DNA of 5,021 nucleotides, taken from positions 1-5,021 of the forward strand of contig JAAYPD010000128.1 of NCBI GenBank assembly GCA_012520015.1, read 5' to 3'. Numbering within the stretch: the first letter of the stretch is position 1; each line of letters begins with the position of its first letter. The DNA comes from Methanomicrobiales archaeon (GTDB lineage: Archaea > Halobacteriota > Methanomicrobia > Methanomicrobiales > Methanospirillaceae). A model generated the notes under the pieces. The model ran no database searches. It was not told the origin of the DNA and saw only the letters and a list, made by a program, of their open reading frames with translations. The position numbers and the translations under genes are program-made. Shown here piece by piece: positions 1 through 5,021 of the stretch.

Positions 1-57
1 GACAGGATAGACAGGATGGAAGAACGTATCAGAAAACTAAAGGAGCGTATGAAATGA
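1..57 (+). CDS. 3' end of an unidentified gene (partial), charged helical C-terminus
   Basis: The frame beginning at base 1 is open and ends at TGA 55-57. The 18 visible residues are almost all charged or helix-forming (DRIDRMEERIRKLKERMK), which suggests the end of a coiled coil. A 9-base direct repeat (GACAGGATA / GACAGGATG, bases 1-18) encodes the repeated DRI-DRM. The stop codon overlaps the ATG of the next gene in an ATGA arrangement, so the two are probably cotranscribed and translationally coupled. An internal ATG at 16 makes a much shorter product possible, but overlap with the next gene's start and the continuous frame favour a longer gene entering from the left. Function cannot be inferred from this fragment. 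Confidence 0.6.
   Translation, partial: DRIDRMEERIRKLKERMK
39..45 (+). promoter_or_regulatory. ribosome binding site for the 54-398 gene
   Basis: AAAGGAG lies 8 bases before the ATG at 54. It is a strong match to the archaeal Shine-Dalgarno consensus and fixes the start of the membrane-anchored gene inside the end of the preceding gene. Confidence 0.75.
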
Positions 58-398
58 CGCTCATCGAGATACTCCTGATAATCCTCATCGTCCTGGTCAT
101 ACTCTTCATGCTGTTCTGGTTCTTCCAGGGAACGACAGGAAGAATATCCCTTCGAAGACCAGTGGAGAGCAGGGTTGATGAGTACCTGGACAGGAGATTT
201 GCAAGGCTTGTCGAGGATTATGAAGTGGTCCGCAGACCCAAGCTGAACCGGTTCAGGGAAGAACGCGGCCTGGCCCTGGATGCTGATGCCAGGAAAATTG
301 CTGAGTTAAAACAGTTTGAGAATGATTTCAGCCAAAACCTCTCTGATCTTGAGGCCAGACTTGATGAACTTGAAAGATCGTTTGATTCGAAGAAGTAA
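54..398 (+). CDS. small membrane-anchored coiled-coil protein, function unknown
   Basis: This 114-residue protein has one strongly hydrophobic N-terminal segment (about residues 3-25, rich in I, L, V and F). A basic stretch (GRISLRR, residues 29-35) follows, so by the positive-inside rule the remainder should face the cytoplasm. The rest is highly charged and predicted helical, with coiled-coil-like heptads at about 37-60 and especially 81-112 (AELKQFENDF, LEARLDELERSF). There is no cleavage motif, so the segment is more likely a membrane anchor than a signal peptide. The start is supported by AAAGGAG at 39-45 and an ATGA overlap with the upstream gene, whose visible tail is also coiled-coil-like. 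The two products may interact, but that is inference. I do not recognise a named family. Confidence 0.85.
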   Translation: MTLIEILLIILIVLVILFMLFWFFQGTTGRISLRRPVESRVDEYLDRRFARLVEDYEVVRRPKLNRFREERGLALDADARKIAELKQFENDFSQNLSDLEARLDELERSFDSKK

Positions 399-420
399 AG
401 ATGATCTTTCACCAGGAAAG

Positions 421-732
421 ATGTACCAGGTTCTTAAAAGCCAGGTTCACAGGGTGCGAAAGGAAAATGAACCTCCAACCCGGGATCCTGAATCTTTTTC
501 CAGGTATGTCTGCGATCTCTGTCATAGTTCAGGTCCTCTGTCAGGACTTCGTCAATGCGTCATCTGCGGAAGATGGGGATGCAGTTCCTGCTGGCATGAT
601 GACTATTACCTGTGCAGGTCATGCAGCGGGATCATGAATCTGCTTTTAATTGATGTACCAGCCAATAGTTCGCCATCAGACCCCGGAAAAAAGGATGACT
701 CAGAGGGTTTTCCTGTCGAAGATCACACCTGA
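421..732 (+). CDS. small protein with a FYVE/RING-like eight-cysteine zinc-binding domain, function unknown
   Basis: With the ATG at 421 the product is 103 residues. Its core holds eight cysteines in four CxxC pairs: C31/C34, C46/C49, C54/C57 and C65/C68, with spacers of 11, 4 and 7 residues. This should bind two zinc ions. The middle part, QCVICGRWGCSSCW, has the C-x2-C-x4-C-x2-C spacing of FYVE-type treble-clef fingers; RING, B-box or a plain double zinc ribbon are alternatives. A basic N-terminus (HRVRKENE) precedes it, a short hydrophobic stretch (IMNLLLIDV) follows, and the tail is acidic and probably disordered. The start is uncertain: AGGA at 414-417 is only three bases from ATG 421. 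An in-frame ATG at 364, with GAGG at 351-354, would add 19 residues and overlap the preceding gene. The gene lies 22 bases after that gene and is probably in its operon. Function unknown. Confidence 0.75.
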   Translation: MYQVLKSQVHRVRKENEPPTRDPESFSRYVCDLCHSSGPLSGLRQCVICGRWGCSSCWHDDYYLCRSCSGIMNLLLIDVPANSSPSDPGKKDDSEGFPVEDHT

Positions 733-812
733 CTTTTTACTGAAGGCAGGACTGGATAATTCAATAGTCTCCTAAACAGATAAAATAAGGGATACCTGTC
801 CGGGAGCCTGCC
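733..812. other. 80-base gap before the transposase-like gene
   Basis: This stretch has no gene. It contains an A-rich segment (GATAAAATAAGG, about 779-790) that could act as a weak TATA-like element for the 813 gene, and GGGAG (802-806), a plausible ribosome binding site six bases before the TTG at 813. A TATA element there would put transcription start only a few bases before the TTG, which conflicts with use of the GGGAG site, so the promoter assignment is doubtful. Confidence 0.3.
734..738 (+). terminator. weak oligo-T terminator after the small-gene cluster
   Basis: A run of five T starts one base after the TGA at 730-732. Archaeal RNA polymerase can stop at U-rich tracts without a hairpin, so this may end the 1-732 cluster. 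The run is short and no stem is evident, so read-through into the 813 gene is possible. Confidence 0.25.
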
Positions 813-1373
813 TTGAAAAGCATAAAAATACCATCTCTTATCACATCTGTTGTCCAGAATGCATTTTCAGGACTGGAAGGGATGGAGTTTACATTACTTG
901 ACTCCTGCCCGCACTGCGGAGGGGAGATAAGGTATCATGACAACCGGAAGAAGAGATTTGCAACCATTATTGCTGATGGGAAGAAGAAGATAATCAACGT
1001 TATCGTTACAAGGTATTATTGCAAGGCATGTGGACGGCTTTGTTATGCCATGGCCCCTTTTTATCCAAATACCAAGTTTGGATCACCTGTCATCGACCTT
1101 TGCATGACCATTGCCAGGGTCCATCCTTTCAACCATAGTGCCAGAATTCTCCAGGAGATGGGGGTTGTGGTCGACCGGGGAACAATAAGGAATTTTTTTT
1201 CAAAGGATATTCCTGAGGTCAGTTATGCGAAAATTTATGACCTCCCGATCCCTCTCTCCATCTTTTACCTGTCAGATCTCTCATCAAAACGCCGGCAGTC
1301 AAGGCTTGTGACACAGGAGGATGTACTCAGGGTATGTGGATTTCCGGCAGGAAAAAAAGCTGTCCAGGAGTAA
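813..1373 (+). CDS. transposase-like zinc-ribbon / helix-turn-helix protein without catalytic domain
   Basis: The 186-residue product has a zinc ribbon with C32/C35 (CPHCGG) and C70/C73 (YYCKACGR). Between them is a basic segment (HDNRKKRFA, GKKK). A helical region with a helix-turn-helix look follows (about 95-129, ARILQEMGVVVDRGTIRNFF). This order is seen at the front of several transposase families, where the ribbon and HTH bind element ends. No DDE catalytic domain follows; the remaining 55 residues end in a basic stretch and CGFPAGKK. It may be a transposase remnant, a domesticated DNA-binding protein, or a family of its own. The TTG start at 813 has GGGAG (802-806) six bases upstream and follows an in-frame TAA at 786. 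An ATG at 882 would keep all cysteines but has GGAAGG almost touching it. No terminal inverted repeats or target duplications were seen. It converges on fdhB. Confidence 0.7.
   Translation: MKSIKIPSLITSVVQNAFSGLEGMEFTLLDSCPHCGGEIRYHDNRKKRFATIIADGKKKIINVIVTRYYCKACGRLCYAMAPFYPNTKFGSPVIDLCMTIARVHPFNHSARILQEMGVVVDRGTIRNFFSKDIPEVSYAKIYDLPIPLSIFYLSDLSSKRRQSRLVTQEDVLRVCGFPAGKKAVQE
1352..1358 (-). terminator. oligo-T tract downstream of fdhB
   Basis: Read on the minus strand, a run of seven T begins about 22 bases after the fdhB stop codon (TGA, 1383-1381). A U-rich tract at this distance is a typical archaeal termination signal. It lies inside the last codons of the convergent 813-1373 gene, where it reads as AAA-rich lysine codons. 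No clear stem precedes it. Confidence 0.4.
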
Positions 1374-1380
1374 CCGATCT

Positions 1381-2646
1381 TCATTCTTCTTTAATATCTT
1401 CTGTATCAGCAACTTTCTGACTGAAGAGACGGATCATCTTCTGGTAGCTGTTCTCATAATGATGCTCCCATTCCTCATGCTGGTTGACTTTTGCAAGGAT
1501 GGGCATACCCTCCGGTCTTCCAGGATGATACCCGAACATCTTTTCAAGTTCGTCCTGCAGGGCATGCATCATGAGCGAGACAGGGATATCCATGGCACAC
1601 CTGTCCTCGCACTGTCCACAGTTCACACAGGAGTCGGCTATGTGAGAGAACCTTATCAGGTGAAACATCAGTGGAGGTGGCACTTCACCAGGTTTTACAA
1701 GCCAGGGTTTTTTTGTCTGACAGTACTGGCATATGCATAGCGGGCAGGCATGTGAACACTGGTAACATTTGATACATCTTGATGTCTCCTCCATGATCCA
1801 GGTAAGCCTCTCCATCCCAGAGCCGGTTTTTGCAAACATCTCCTTTCGGTTCTTCTCCGATATGGTCAGCATTGCAGCTTCGACCCTTGATCGTGCCTTC
1901 ACTCCGCCCTGATCCGCAGGAACTAATGTGATGTGACCATTTTTCTCTGCCTGGCTAAGGAAATCCAGCCCTTTATCTGTACATACCTCAACAAACGTGG
2001 CACGGTCAGAATTTTCTCCATAAAGACCCCAGGTGCCACATACAATGTCGCACTGCCTTGGAATGGGGGTATCACATCTCCTGCATGAGTCCCGTCTGCC
2101 AAATCCACGCTCTTCGATGTTCTCCAAGGGATATTCTTTTGTAATATCTCCTGACCTGACAACAACCCTGCCATCTCTTATCAGAAATGAATCAACAGAA
2201 TCAGGATTCATGCCGCAGACTTCCCTGATAAATGTTCTTGTCTGAACTGGAGAGAATGTCCCGGAACAGTTCAGTCCAATCAGAAAGAGATCGTCTCTAT
2301 CAAGCTTGTTTCGTTTGATGAGTTCATAAATTACCTTTGCATCACATCCTTTTACGACTGAGGCGATCTTTATCCCGGGGTTTGCCTCTACAGCGCCAAG
2401 AACCCAGTCTGCGGTCAGAATACTCCCGCAGAACATGGAACCTGCACATTCCTGTATCTCTTCAGGACTGGTAACAAGTACAGGGCGTGGATCGTACAAG
2501 TCATCACCTCTTTTTAATGCACAGACTGCATCAACCATCTCCGAGCTGAGCAGGGAGAGCAGAAGACCTGTGACAAGGCCACCAGATGCTGCCGTCTCCC
2601 TGATATTGTCGTTTGCCGACCATCCATACCACATCCGGCCGCTCAT
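1381..2646 (-). CDS. fdhB: F420-dependent formate dehydrogenase, beta subunit
   Basis: FdhB takes electrons from FdhA and reduces coenzyme F420 through FAD; in methanogens it also docks the enzyme to heterodisulfide reductase. The 421-residue product has the FrhB/FdhB N-terminal region (TAASGGLVTGLL, 18-29), conserved cysteines in the middle (C188, C191, C199, C203, with CGTWG at 203-207), and a C-terminal ferredoxin-like part. Cluster motifs are C291/C294/C297/C301 (CIKCYQCSHACP), with extra C304, C306 and C309, and C340/C343/C346/C350 (CVNCGQCEDRCA). The last usual CP is CA here. The ferredoxin part separates it from short FrhB and fits methanogen FdhB of about 400 residues. The start is the ATG at 2646, one base after the fdhA stop (TGA-C-ATG), with AGGCGGTGA a few bases upstream. 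The frame stays open 27 codons further up, inside fdhA, but that part is unlike the family. It is cotranscribed with fdhA. Confidence 0.93.
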   Translation of the reverse strand: MSGRMWYGWSANDNIRETAASGGLVTGLLLSLLSSEMVDAVCALKRGDDLYDPRPVLVTSPEEIQECAGSMFCGSILTADWVLGAVEANPGIKIASVVKGCDAKVIYELIKRNKLDRDDLFLIGLNCSGTFSPVQTRTFIREVCGMNPDSVDSFLIRDGRVVVRSGDITKEYPLENIEERGFGRRDSCRRCDTPIPRQCDIVCGTWGLYGENSDRATFVEVCTDKGLDFLSQAEKNGHITLVPADQGGVKARSRVEAAMLTISEKNRKEMFAKTGSGMERLTWIMEETSRCIKCYQCSHACPLCICQYCQTKKPWLVKPGEVPPPLMFHLIRFSHIADSCVNCGQCEDRCAMDIPVSLMMHALQDELEKMFGYHPGRPEGMPILAKVNQHEEWEHHYENSYQKMIRLFSQKVADTEDIKEE

Positions 2647-2647
2647 G

Positions 2648-4708
2648 TCAGTCACCGCCTGGCAAAGGTTCAACAGCAACGCAGATGGGCCGGTACTCAG
2701 ATACTTCAGGGCCTGCAGATGGGGCACCAGTCAGCCGGCTTAAGGCTGCATCAAACAGTGAGGGCATAAAGATCATTCCCTCCTTGATATCAGGTACAAT
2801 CCTGACTTTACAGGACAGCTGCCCTTTTCTCGACCTGACCCTGATCATGTCCCCGTCTGCCACCCTCACTTTTTCTGCATCAGCCGGGTGGACCTCAATA
2901 TATGCCTCCTGCACTTCATCATTGAGGTTCTTACTTCTCCTGGTCATCGTTCCAGTATGCCAGTGCCAGATAACCCTGCCGGATGTCAGCCTGAACGGGT
3001 AGCTGGAATCAGGCAACTCTGCCGGGATTTTCCATTCAACTGGACAGAAGACTCCTTTTCCGTCAGGATGATAGAACCGGTCAGTATAAAGTATTGCAGT
3101 GCCGGGATGATCAGGAGAAGGGCAGGGCCAGCAGATCCCGTCCGGAAGGCTGACCTGTTCAAATGTCATCCCCTTGTACGGTTCACAGACCGTCGTAATC
3201 TCCCTGAAGATATCGGAAGGATCCTTGTATGGGAACTGATCGCTATATCCCATCAGGCAGGCAAGTTCGGTGATTATCTGCCAGTCAGGTTTTGCAATAC
3301 CTGGAGGATCTACTGCTTTGCAAAGCCTCTGAACCCTTCGCTCGGTATTGGTTACCGTCCCATCCTTTTCCGCGTAACAGGCGGCGGGGAGGACAACATG
3401 GGCATATTCACAGGTTTTTGTAAAGAAGATATCAGACACAACCAGGAACTCAAGGTTTTTTACTGCATGTTCCACCATGTTCTGGTCAGGTTCGGTCACC
3501 AGGGGGTTTTCTCCAACCAGGACCATGGCTTTTATATTGTCATGCTTCATTCCGGCCTTTCGAAACATCTGGTTGATATCAAGACCTGTCCTTGCAGGAG
3601 CGATACCGTCCGGAAAGTTCCATATTCTTCCTATCTTCCTGTGAAATGTGCTGTCAGTTACAGGCTGATATCCGGGGAAGAAGTTTGGGATGCAACCCAT
3701 GTCACAGGCCCCCTGCACATTATTTTGTCCACGAAGTGCATTTACCCCTGTTCCAGGCCTTCCGATATTCCCGGTAAGCATCATCAGGTTTGCAATGGCC
3801 CTGACATTGCTAATTCCTCCTGAAAGATGGGAAAGACCCATCGCATAAAGGACCGTGCACTTGTCTGCCGTTCCAATCCATTCAGCAGCCCTGAGAAGAT
3901 CTTCTTCTGAAACGCCGGTAAGAAAACTCACTTCACCAGGGGTGTACTTAGTCTGCAGAACGGTTTTTTTCAGTGAGTCATATTCCCTTGTTCGCAGGCT
4001 GATAAATTCCTTGTTTTCCCAGCCGTTCCTGATTATTTCTCCCATTATACAGTTAAGAACCGCAACATCACTTCCGCTATAGAACTGGAGAAACAGATCT
4101 GCCTGTATTGCGGTAGGGGTGTACCTGGGATCTGCATAGATAAATTTCCCGCCTGAAGACTGTGCACGAACTATCTGCCTGCCGATTAGTGGGTGCTGCT
4201 CAAAAGTATTTGATCCAAGGCAGAAGATACAGTCTGATTTTCCGATATCAGGCATGGAATTTGTCATCGCCCCGTTCCCAAAAGAGAGGGAGAGGCCGGT
4301 CATGGTAGCTTCATGACATAACCTTGCGCAATGATCCAGGTTATTTGTCTTTAGTACACCCCTGGCAAACTTCATCAGGGCATAATTATCTTCATTGGAG
4401 CAGCGTGCCGATGCAAGCACTCCAACTTCGCCGGCATTGCATTCTTTGAGTTTTTTCGCAATAAGGTGATAAGCAGTCTCCCAGTCAGTCTCGATAAACA
4501 CCCCGCCTTTTCGAATCAACGGTTTTTTAAGACGATCCATGCTGTGAACAAACTGGTGACAATAAGTTCCTTTCGGGCAAAGCTTTCCTTCATTTACTGG
4601 GGAACGGATATTAGGTGTTGTTCCGATGATCTTTCCATCCTGGACTATAAGATTTACAGAGCACCCGGTACCGCAGTACGGGCAGATGGTTGGAATCTGA
4701 TTAAGCAT
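2648..4708 (-). CDS. fdhA: F420-dependent formate dehydrogenase, catalytic alpha subunit (molybdopterin, cysteine form)
   Basis: FdhA oxidises formate to CO2 at a molybdenum or tungsten bis-molybdopterin-guanine-dinucleotide site in the cytoplasm and passes electrons to FdhB. The N-terminal [4Fe-4S] ligands are C9, C12, C16 (CPYCGTGC) and C44 (KLCPKG), with K46 as the likely electron relay. The metal ligand is C131, followed by H132; the codon is TGT, so this is not a selenoprotein. RGQNNVQGACDMG at 326-338 holds the probable formate-binding arginine (R326). GENPLVTEPD (399-408) and the C-terminal molydopterin-dinucleotide-binding domain (SGRVIWHWHTGTMTRRS, about 576-592) complete the family layout. 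Length is 686 residues, close to the roughly 684 of known methanogen FdhA. No Tat signal is present. The start is ATG 4708, matching the family N-terminus; a TTG at 4816 would add 36 residues. No Shine-Dalgarno site precedes ATG 4708. Confidence 0.95.
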   Translation of the reverse strand: MLNQIPTICPYCGTGCSVNLIVQDGKIIGTTPNIRSPVNEGKLCPKGTYCHQFVHSMDRLKKPLIRKGGVFIETDWETAYHLIAKKLKECNAGEVGVLASARCSNEDNYALMKFARGVLKTNNLDHCARLCHEATMTGLSLSFGNGAMTNSMPDIGKSDCIFCLGSNTFEQHPLIGRQIVRAQSSGGKFIYADPRYTPTAIQADLFLQFYSGSDVAVLNCIMGEIIRNGWENKEFISLRTREYDSLKKTVLQTKYTPGEVSFLTGVSEEDLLRAAEWIGTADKCTVLYAMGLSHLSGGISNVRAIANLMMLTGNIGRPGTGVNALRGQNNVQGACDMGCIPNFFPGYQPVTDSTFHRKIGRIWNFPDGIAPARTGLDINQMFRKAGMKHDNIKAMVLVGENPLVTEPDQNMVEHAVKNLEFLVVSDIFFTKTCEYAHVVLPAACYAEKDGTVTNTERRVQRLCKAVDPPGIAKPDWQIITELACLMGYSDQFPYKDPSDIFREITTVCEPYKGMTFEQVSLPDGICWPCPSPDHPGTAILYTDRFYHPDGKGVFCPVEWKIPAELPDSSYPFRLTSGRVIWHWHTGTMTRRSKNLNDEVQEAYIEVHPADAEKVRVADGDMIRVRSRKGQLSCKVRIVPDIKEGMIFMPSLFDAALSRLTGAPSAGPEVSEYRPICVAVEPLPGGD
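2650..2665 (-). promoter_or_regulatory. ribosome binding site of fdhB within the fdhA end
   Basis: On the minus strand AGGCGGTGA precedes the fdhB ATG by about five bases. It matches the archaeal consensus AGGAGGTGA with one mismatch. Because it lies within the last codons of fdhA, translation of the two subunits is probably coupled, which suits a fixed stoichiometry. Confidence 0.6.
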
Positions 4709-4736
4709 AACAGGTGAGGTATCATCAGTTACCAGG

Positions 4737-4750
4737 AAGGATAAATCCTT
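4737..4750. repeat. palindrome AAGGAT-AA-ATCCTT in the fdhA leader
   Basis: Six-base arms match perfectly around a two-base centre. A symmetric site of this size can bind a dimeric regulator or form a small hairpin in the leader RNA. It lies about 30 bases before the fdhA ATG. Confidence 0.55.
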
Positions 4751-4756
4751 GCACGT

Positions 4757-4774
4757 TTTTGATGATTTTGATGA
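4757..4774. repeat. tandem 9-base repeat (TTTTGATGA) x2
   Basis: Two exact copies are adjacent, and a partial third begins with TTT at 4775. On the fdhA-sense strand it is A-rich (TCATCAAAA). Role unknown; it may be an unstructured linker in the leader RNA or a binding site. Confidence 0.6.
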
Positions 4775-4840
4775 TTTATGGTGGGTGATACCATTTGAAT
4801 GAACCCTGTTACGCAAATAACGGCTGTTGATGCGGCCTGC

Positions 4841-4848
4841 AATATAAT
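4841..4848 (-). promoter_or_regulatory. candidate TATA box of fdhAB (proximal)
   Basis: On the minus strand ATTATATT is the best TATA-like octamer near fdhA. Transcription would start about 25 bases downstream, near 4818, giving a leader of about 110 bases to ATG 4708. The bases just upstream (GGATCC, then seven T) are a poor BRE, so the assignment is tentative. Confidence 0.4.
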
Positions 4849-4872
4849 GGATCCAAAAAAACCCGGACAGAA

Positions 4873-4888
4873 GGATTATACTGCTTTC
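4873..4888 (-). promoter_or_regulatory. candidate BRE/TATA of fdhAB (distal)
   Basis: On the minus strand GAAAGC (4888-4883) is followed by a GTATAATCC element (4881-4873). This resembles a BRE plus a weak TATA box and would place transcription start around 4850. It overlaps one copy of the ATAATCC heptamer, so the match may reflect a regulator site instead. Confidence 0.3.
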
Positions 4889-4949
4889 AAATTGTGTGCA
4901 TAGATGTTTATTTGGATTATTAAGGAGAATACAGGCACGCAGGGATTAT
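4873..4949. repeat. GGATTAT heptamer present three times upstream of fdhA
   Basis: Exact copies lie at 4873-4879, 4914-4920 and 4943-4949 (ATAATCC on the fdhA-sense strand). They sit in a non-coding stretch, all in the same orientation, with start-to-start spacings of 41 and 29 bases. The repetition suggests binding sites for an fdh regulator, but none is known for this sequence to my knowledge. The AT-rich composition makes chance recurrence somewhat more likely. Confidence 0.4.
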
Positions 4950-4957
4950 TGCCCTGC
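4939..4957. repeat. hairpin-forming inverted repeat GCAGGG / CCCTGC
   Basis: GC-rich six-base arms (4939-4944 and 4952-4957) flank a seven-base loop. It stands out in an AT-rich intergenic region. It may be an operator upstream of the fdh promoter, or a stem at the end of a transcript. No T run follows on either strand, so a classical terminator is unlikely. Confidence 0.45.
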
Positions 4958-5021
4958 ATATTATCTGAAATAAAACAATTAAAACGGATATTTTCGTAAA
5001 AAGAAAGGGTTATGCGAGCTA

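Larger units (their letters stand above)
4709..4816 (-). promoter_or_regulatory. fdhA 5' leader with palindrome, tandem repeat and inverted repeat
   Basis: If fdhA starts at ATG 4708, this stretch is its untranslated leader. It contains a perfect AAGGAT-AA-ATCCTT palindrome (4737-4750), two tandem copies of TTTTGATGA (4757-4765 and 4766-4774, plus strand reading), and an outer 7-base inverted repeat, GGTATCA (4718-4724) with TGATACC (4786-4792). The RNA could fold with the outer arms paired and the palindrome as an inner hairpin. There is no ribosome binding site near the ATG. The frame is open back to a TTG at 4814-4816, so part of it could instead be coding. Confidence 0.45.
4817..5021. other. 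AT-rich intergenic region upstream of fdhA
   Basis: No gene is visible here. Besides the TATA candidates, heptamers and hairpin listed separately, it has a seven-A run at 4855-4861 (seven T on the fdhA-sense strand). The last bases contain AAAGG and an ATG at 5012, too close to the edge to judge as a divergent gene. Confidence 0.5.

Noticed and set aside
316..420. Longest possible N-terminus of the zinc protein from TTG 316
   Set aside because: It would overlap the preceding gene by more than 80 bases with no ribosome binding site. ATG 421 or, less likely, ATG 364 is preferred.
1321..1740. Plus-strand frame overlapping the 3' end of the transposase-like gene and fdhB
   Set aside because: It is antisense to the FdhB ferredoxin region, which is clearly coding. 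No motif and no independent start signal were seen.
2647..2727. Upstream 27-codon extension of fdhB
   Set aside because: It overlaps the fdhA C-terminus in another frame. The ATG at 2646 has a good ribosome binding site and gives the expected family N-terminus.
2888..3823. Long plus-strand open frame of 311 codons opposite fdhA
   Set aside because: It lies wholly antisense to fdhA, which has full family motifs in its own frame. The plus-strand product shows no recognisable domain, and it is best explained as a shadow of fdhA codon use.
4316..4318. Selenocysteine at the FdhA active site
   Set aside because: The codon is TGT (cysteine), and no in-frame TGA occurs within the gene.
5005..5021. 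Possible start of a divergent plus-strand gene (AAAGG then ATG 5012)
   Set aside because: Only three codons are visible and the spacing is short, so it cannot be supported.
1..5021. CRISPR array, tRNA or rRNA
   Set aside because: No regularly spaced repeats longer than the short ones listed and no tRNA-like cloverleaf or rRNA-like stretch were seen on reading the window.

Overview
The window looks archaeal, most likely from a formate-using methanogen of the Methanomicrobiales type. The main evidence is an fdhA-fdhB pair on the minus strand. Together they encode the F420-linked formate dehydrogenase typical of methanogens: a molybdopterin catalytic subunit of 686 residues and a FrhB/FdhB-family beta subunit of 421 residues with a C-terminal di-cluster ferredoxin region. 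Shine-Dalgarno-like sites, a likely TTG start, overlapping and nearly abutting genes, and TATA-like boxes fit this assignment. The order is an inference from gene style, not from a search.

Layout from left to right. On the plus strand, positions 1-732 hold a tight cluster: the last codons of an off-window gene with a charged, helical C-terminus; a 114-residue membrane-anchored coiled-coil protein that starts inside the previous stop codon (ATGA overlap); and a roughly 103-residue protein with eight cysteines in four CxxC pairs spaced like a FYVE/RING-type double zinc site. After an 80-base gap, a plus-strand gene (813-1373) encodes a zinc-ribbon plus helix-turn-helix protein that resembles the front part of a transposase without a catalytic domain. 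It meets fdhB tail to tail with only 7 bases between stop codons. Positions 1381-4708 are fdhB and fdhA on the minus strand, coupled through TGA-C-ATG. Positions 4709-5021 are the fdhA leader and upstream control region. It contains TATA-like boxes, an AAGGAT/ATCCTT palindrome, a tandem 9-mer, a heptamer present three times and a GCAGGG/CCCTGC hairpin.

Function. FdhA oxidises formate to CO2 at a Mo/W-bis-pterin site carrying a cysteine ligand (TGT codon, not selenocysteine). Electrons pass through the FdhA [4Fe-4S] cluster and the FdhB clusters to FAD and coenzyme F420. In relatives the same enzyme can also feed heterodisulfide reductase. No formate transporter, cofactor gene or hydrogenase gene is in the window. 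The plus-strand genes have no evident link to formate metabolism. The most unusual items are the small eight-cysteine protein, the catalytic-domain-less transposase-like gene, and the repeat-rich fdhA upstream region.
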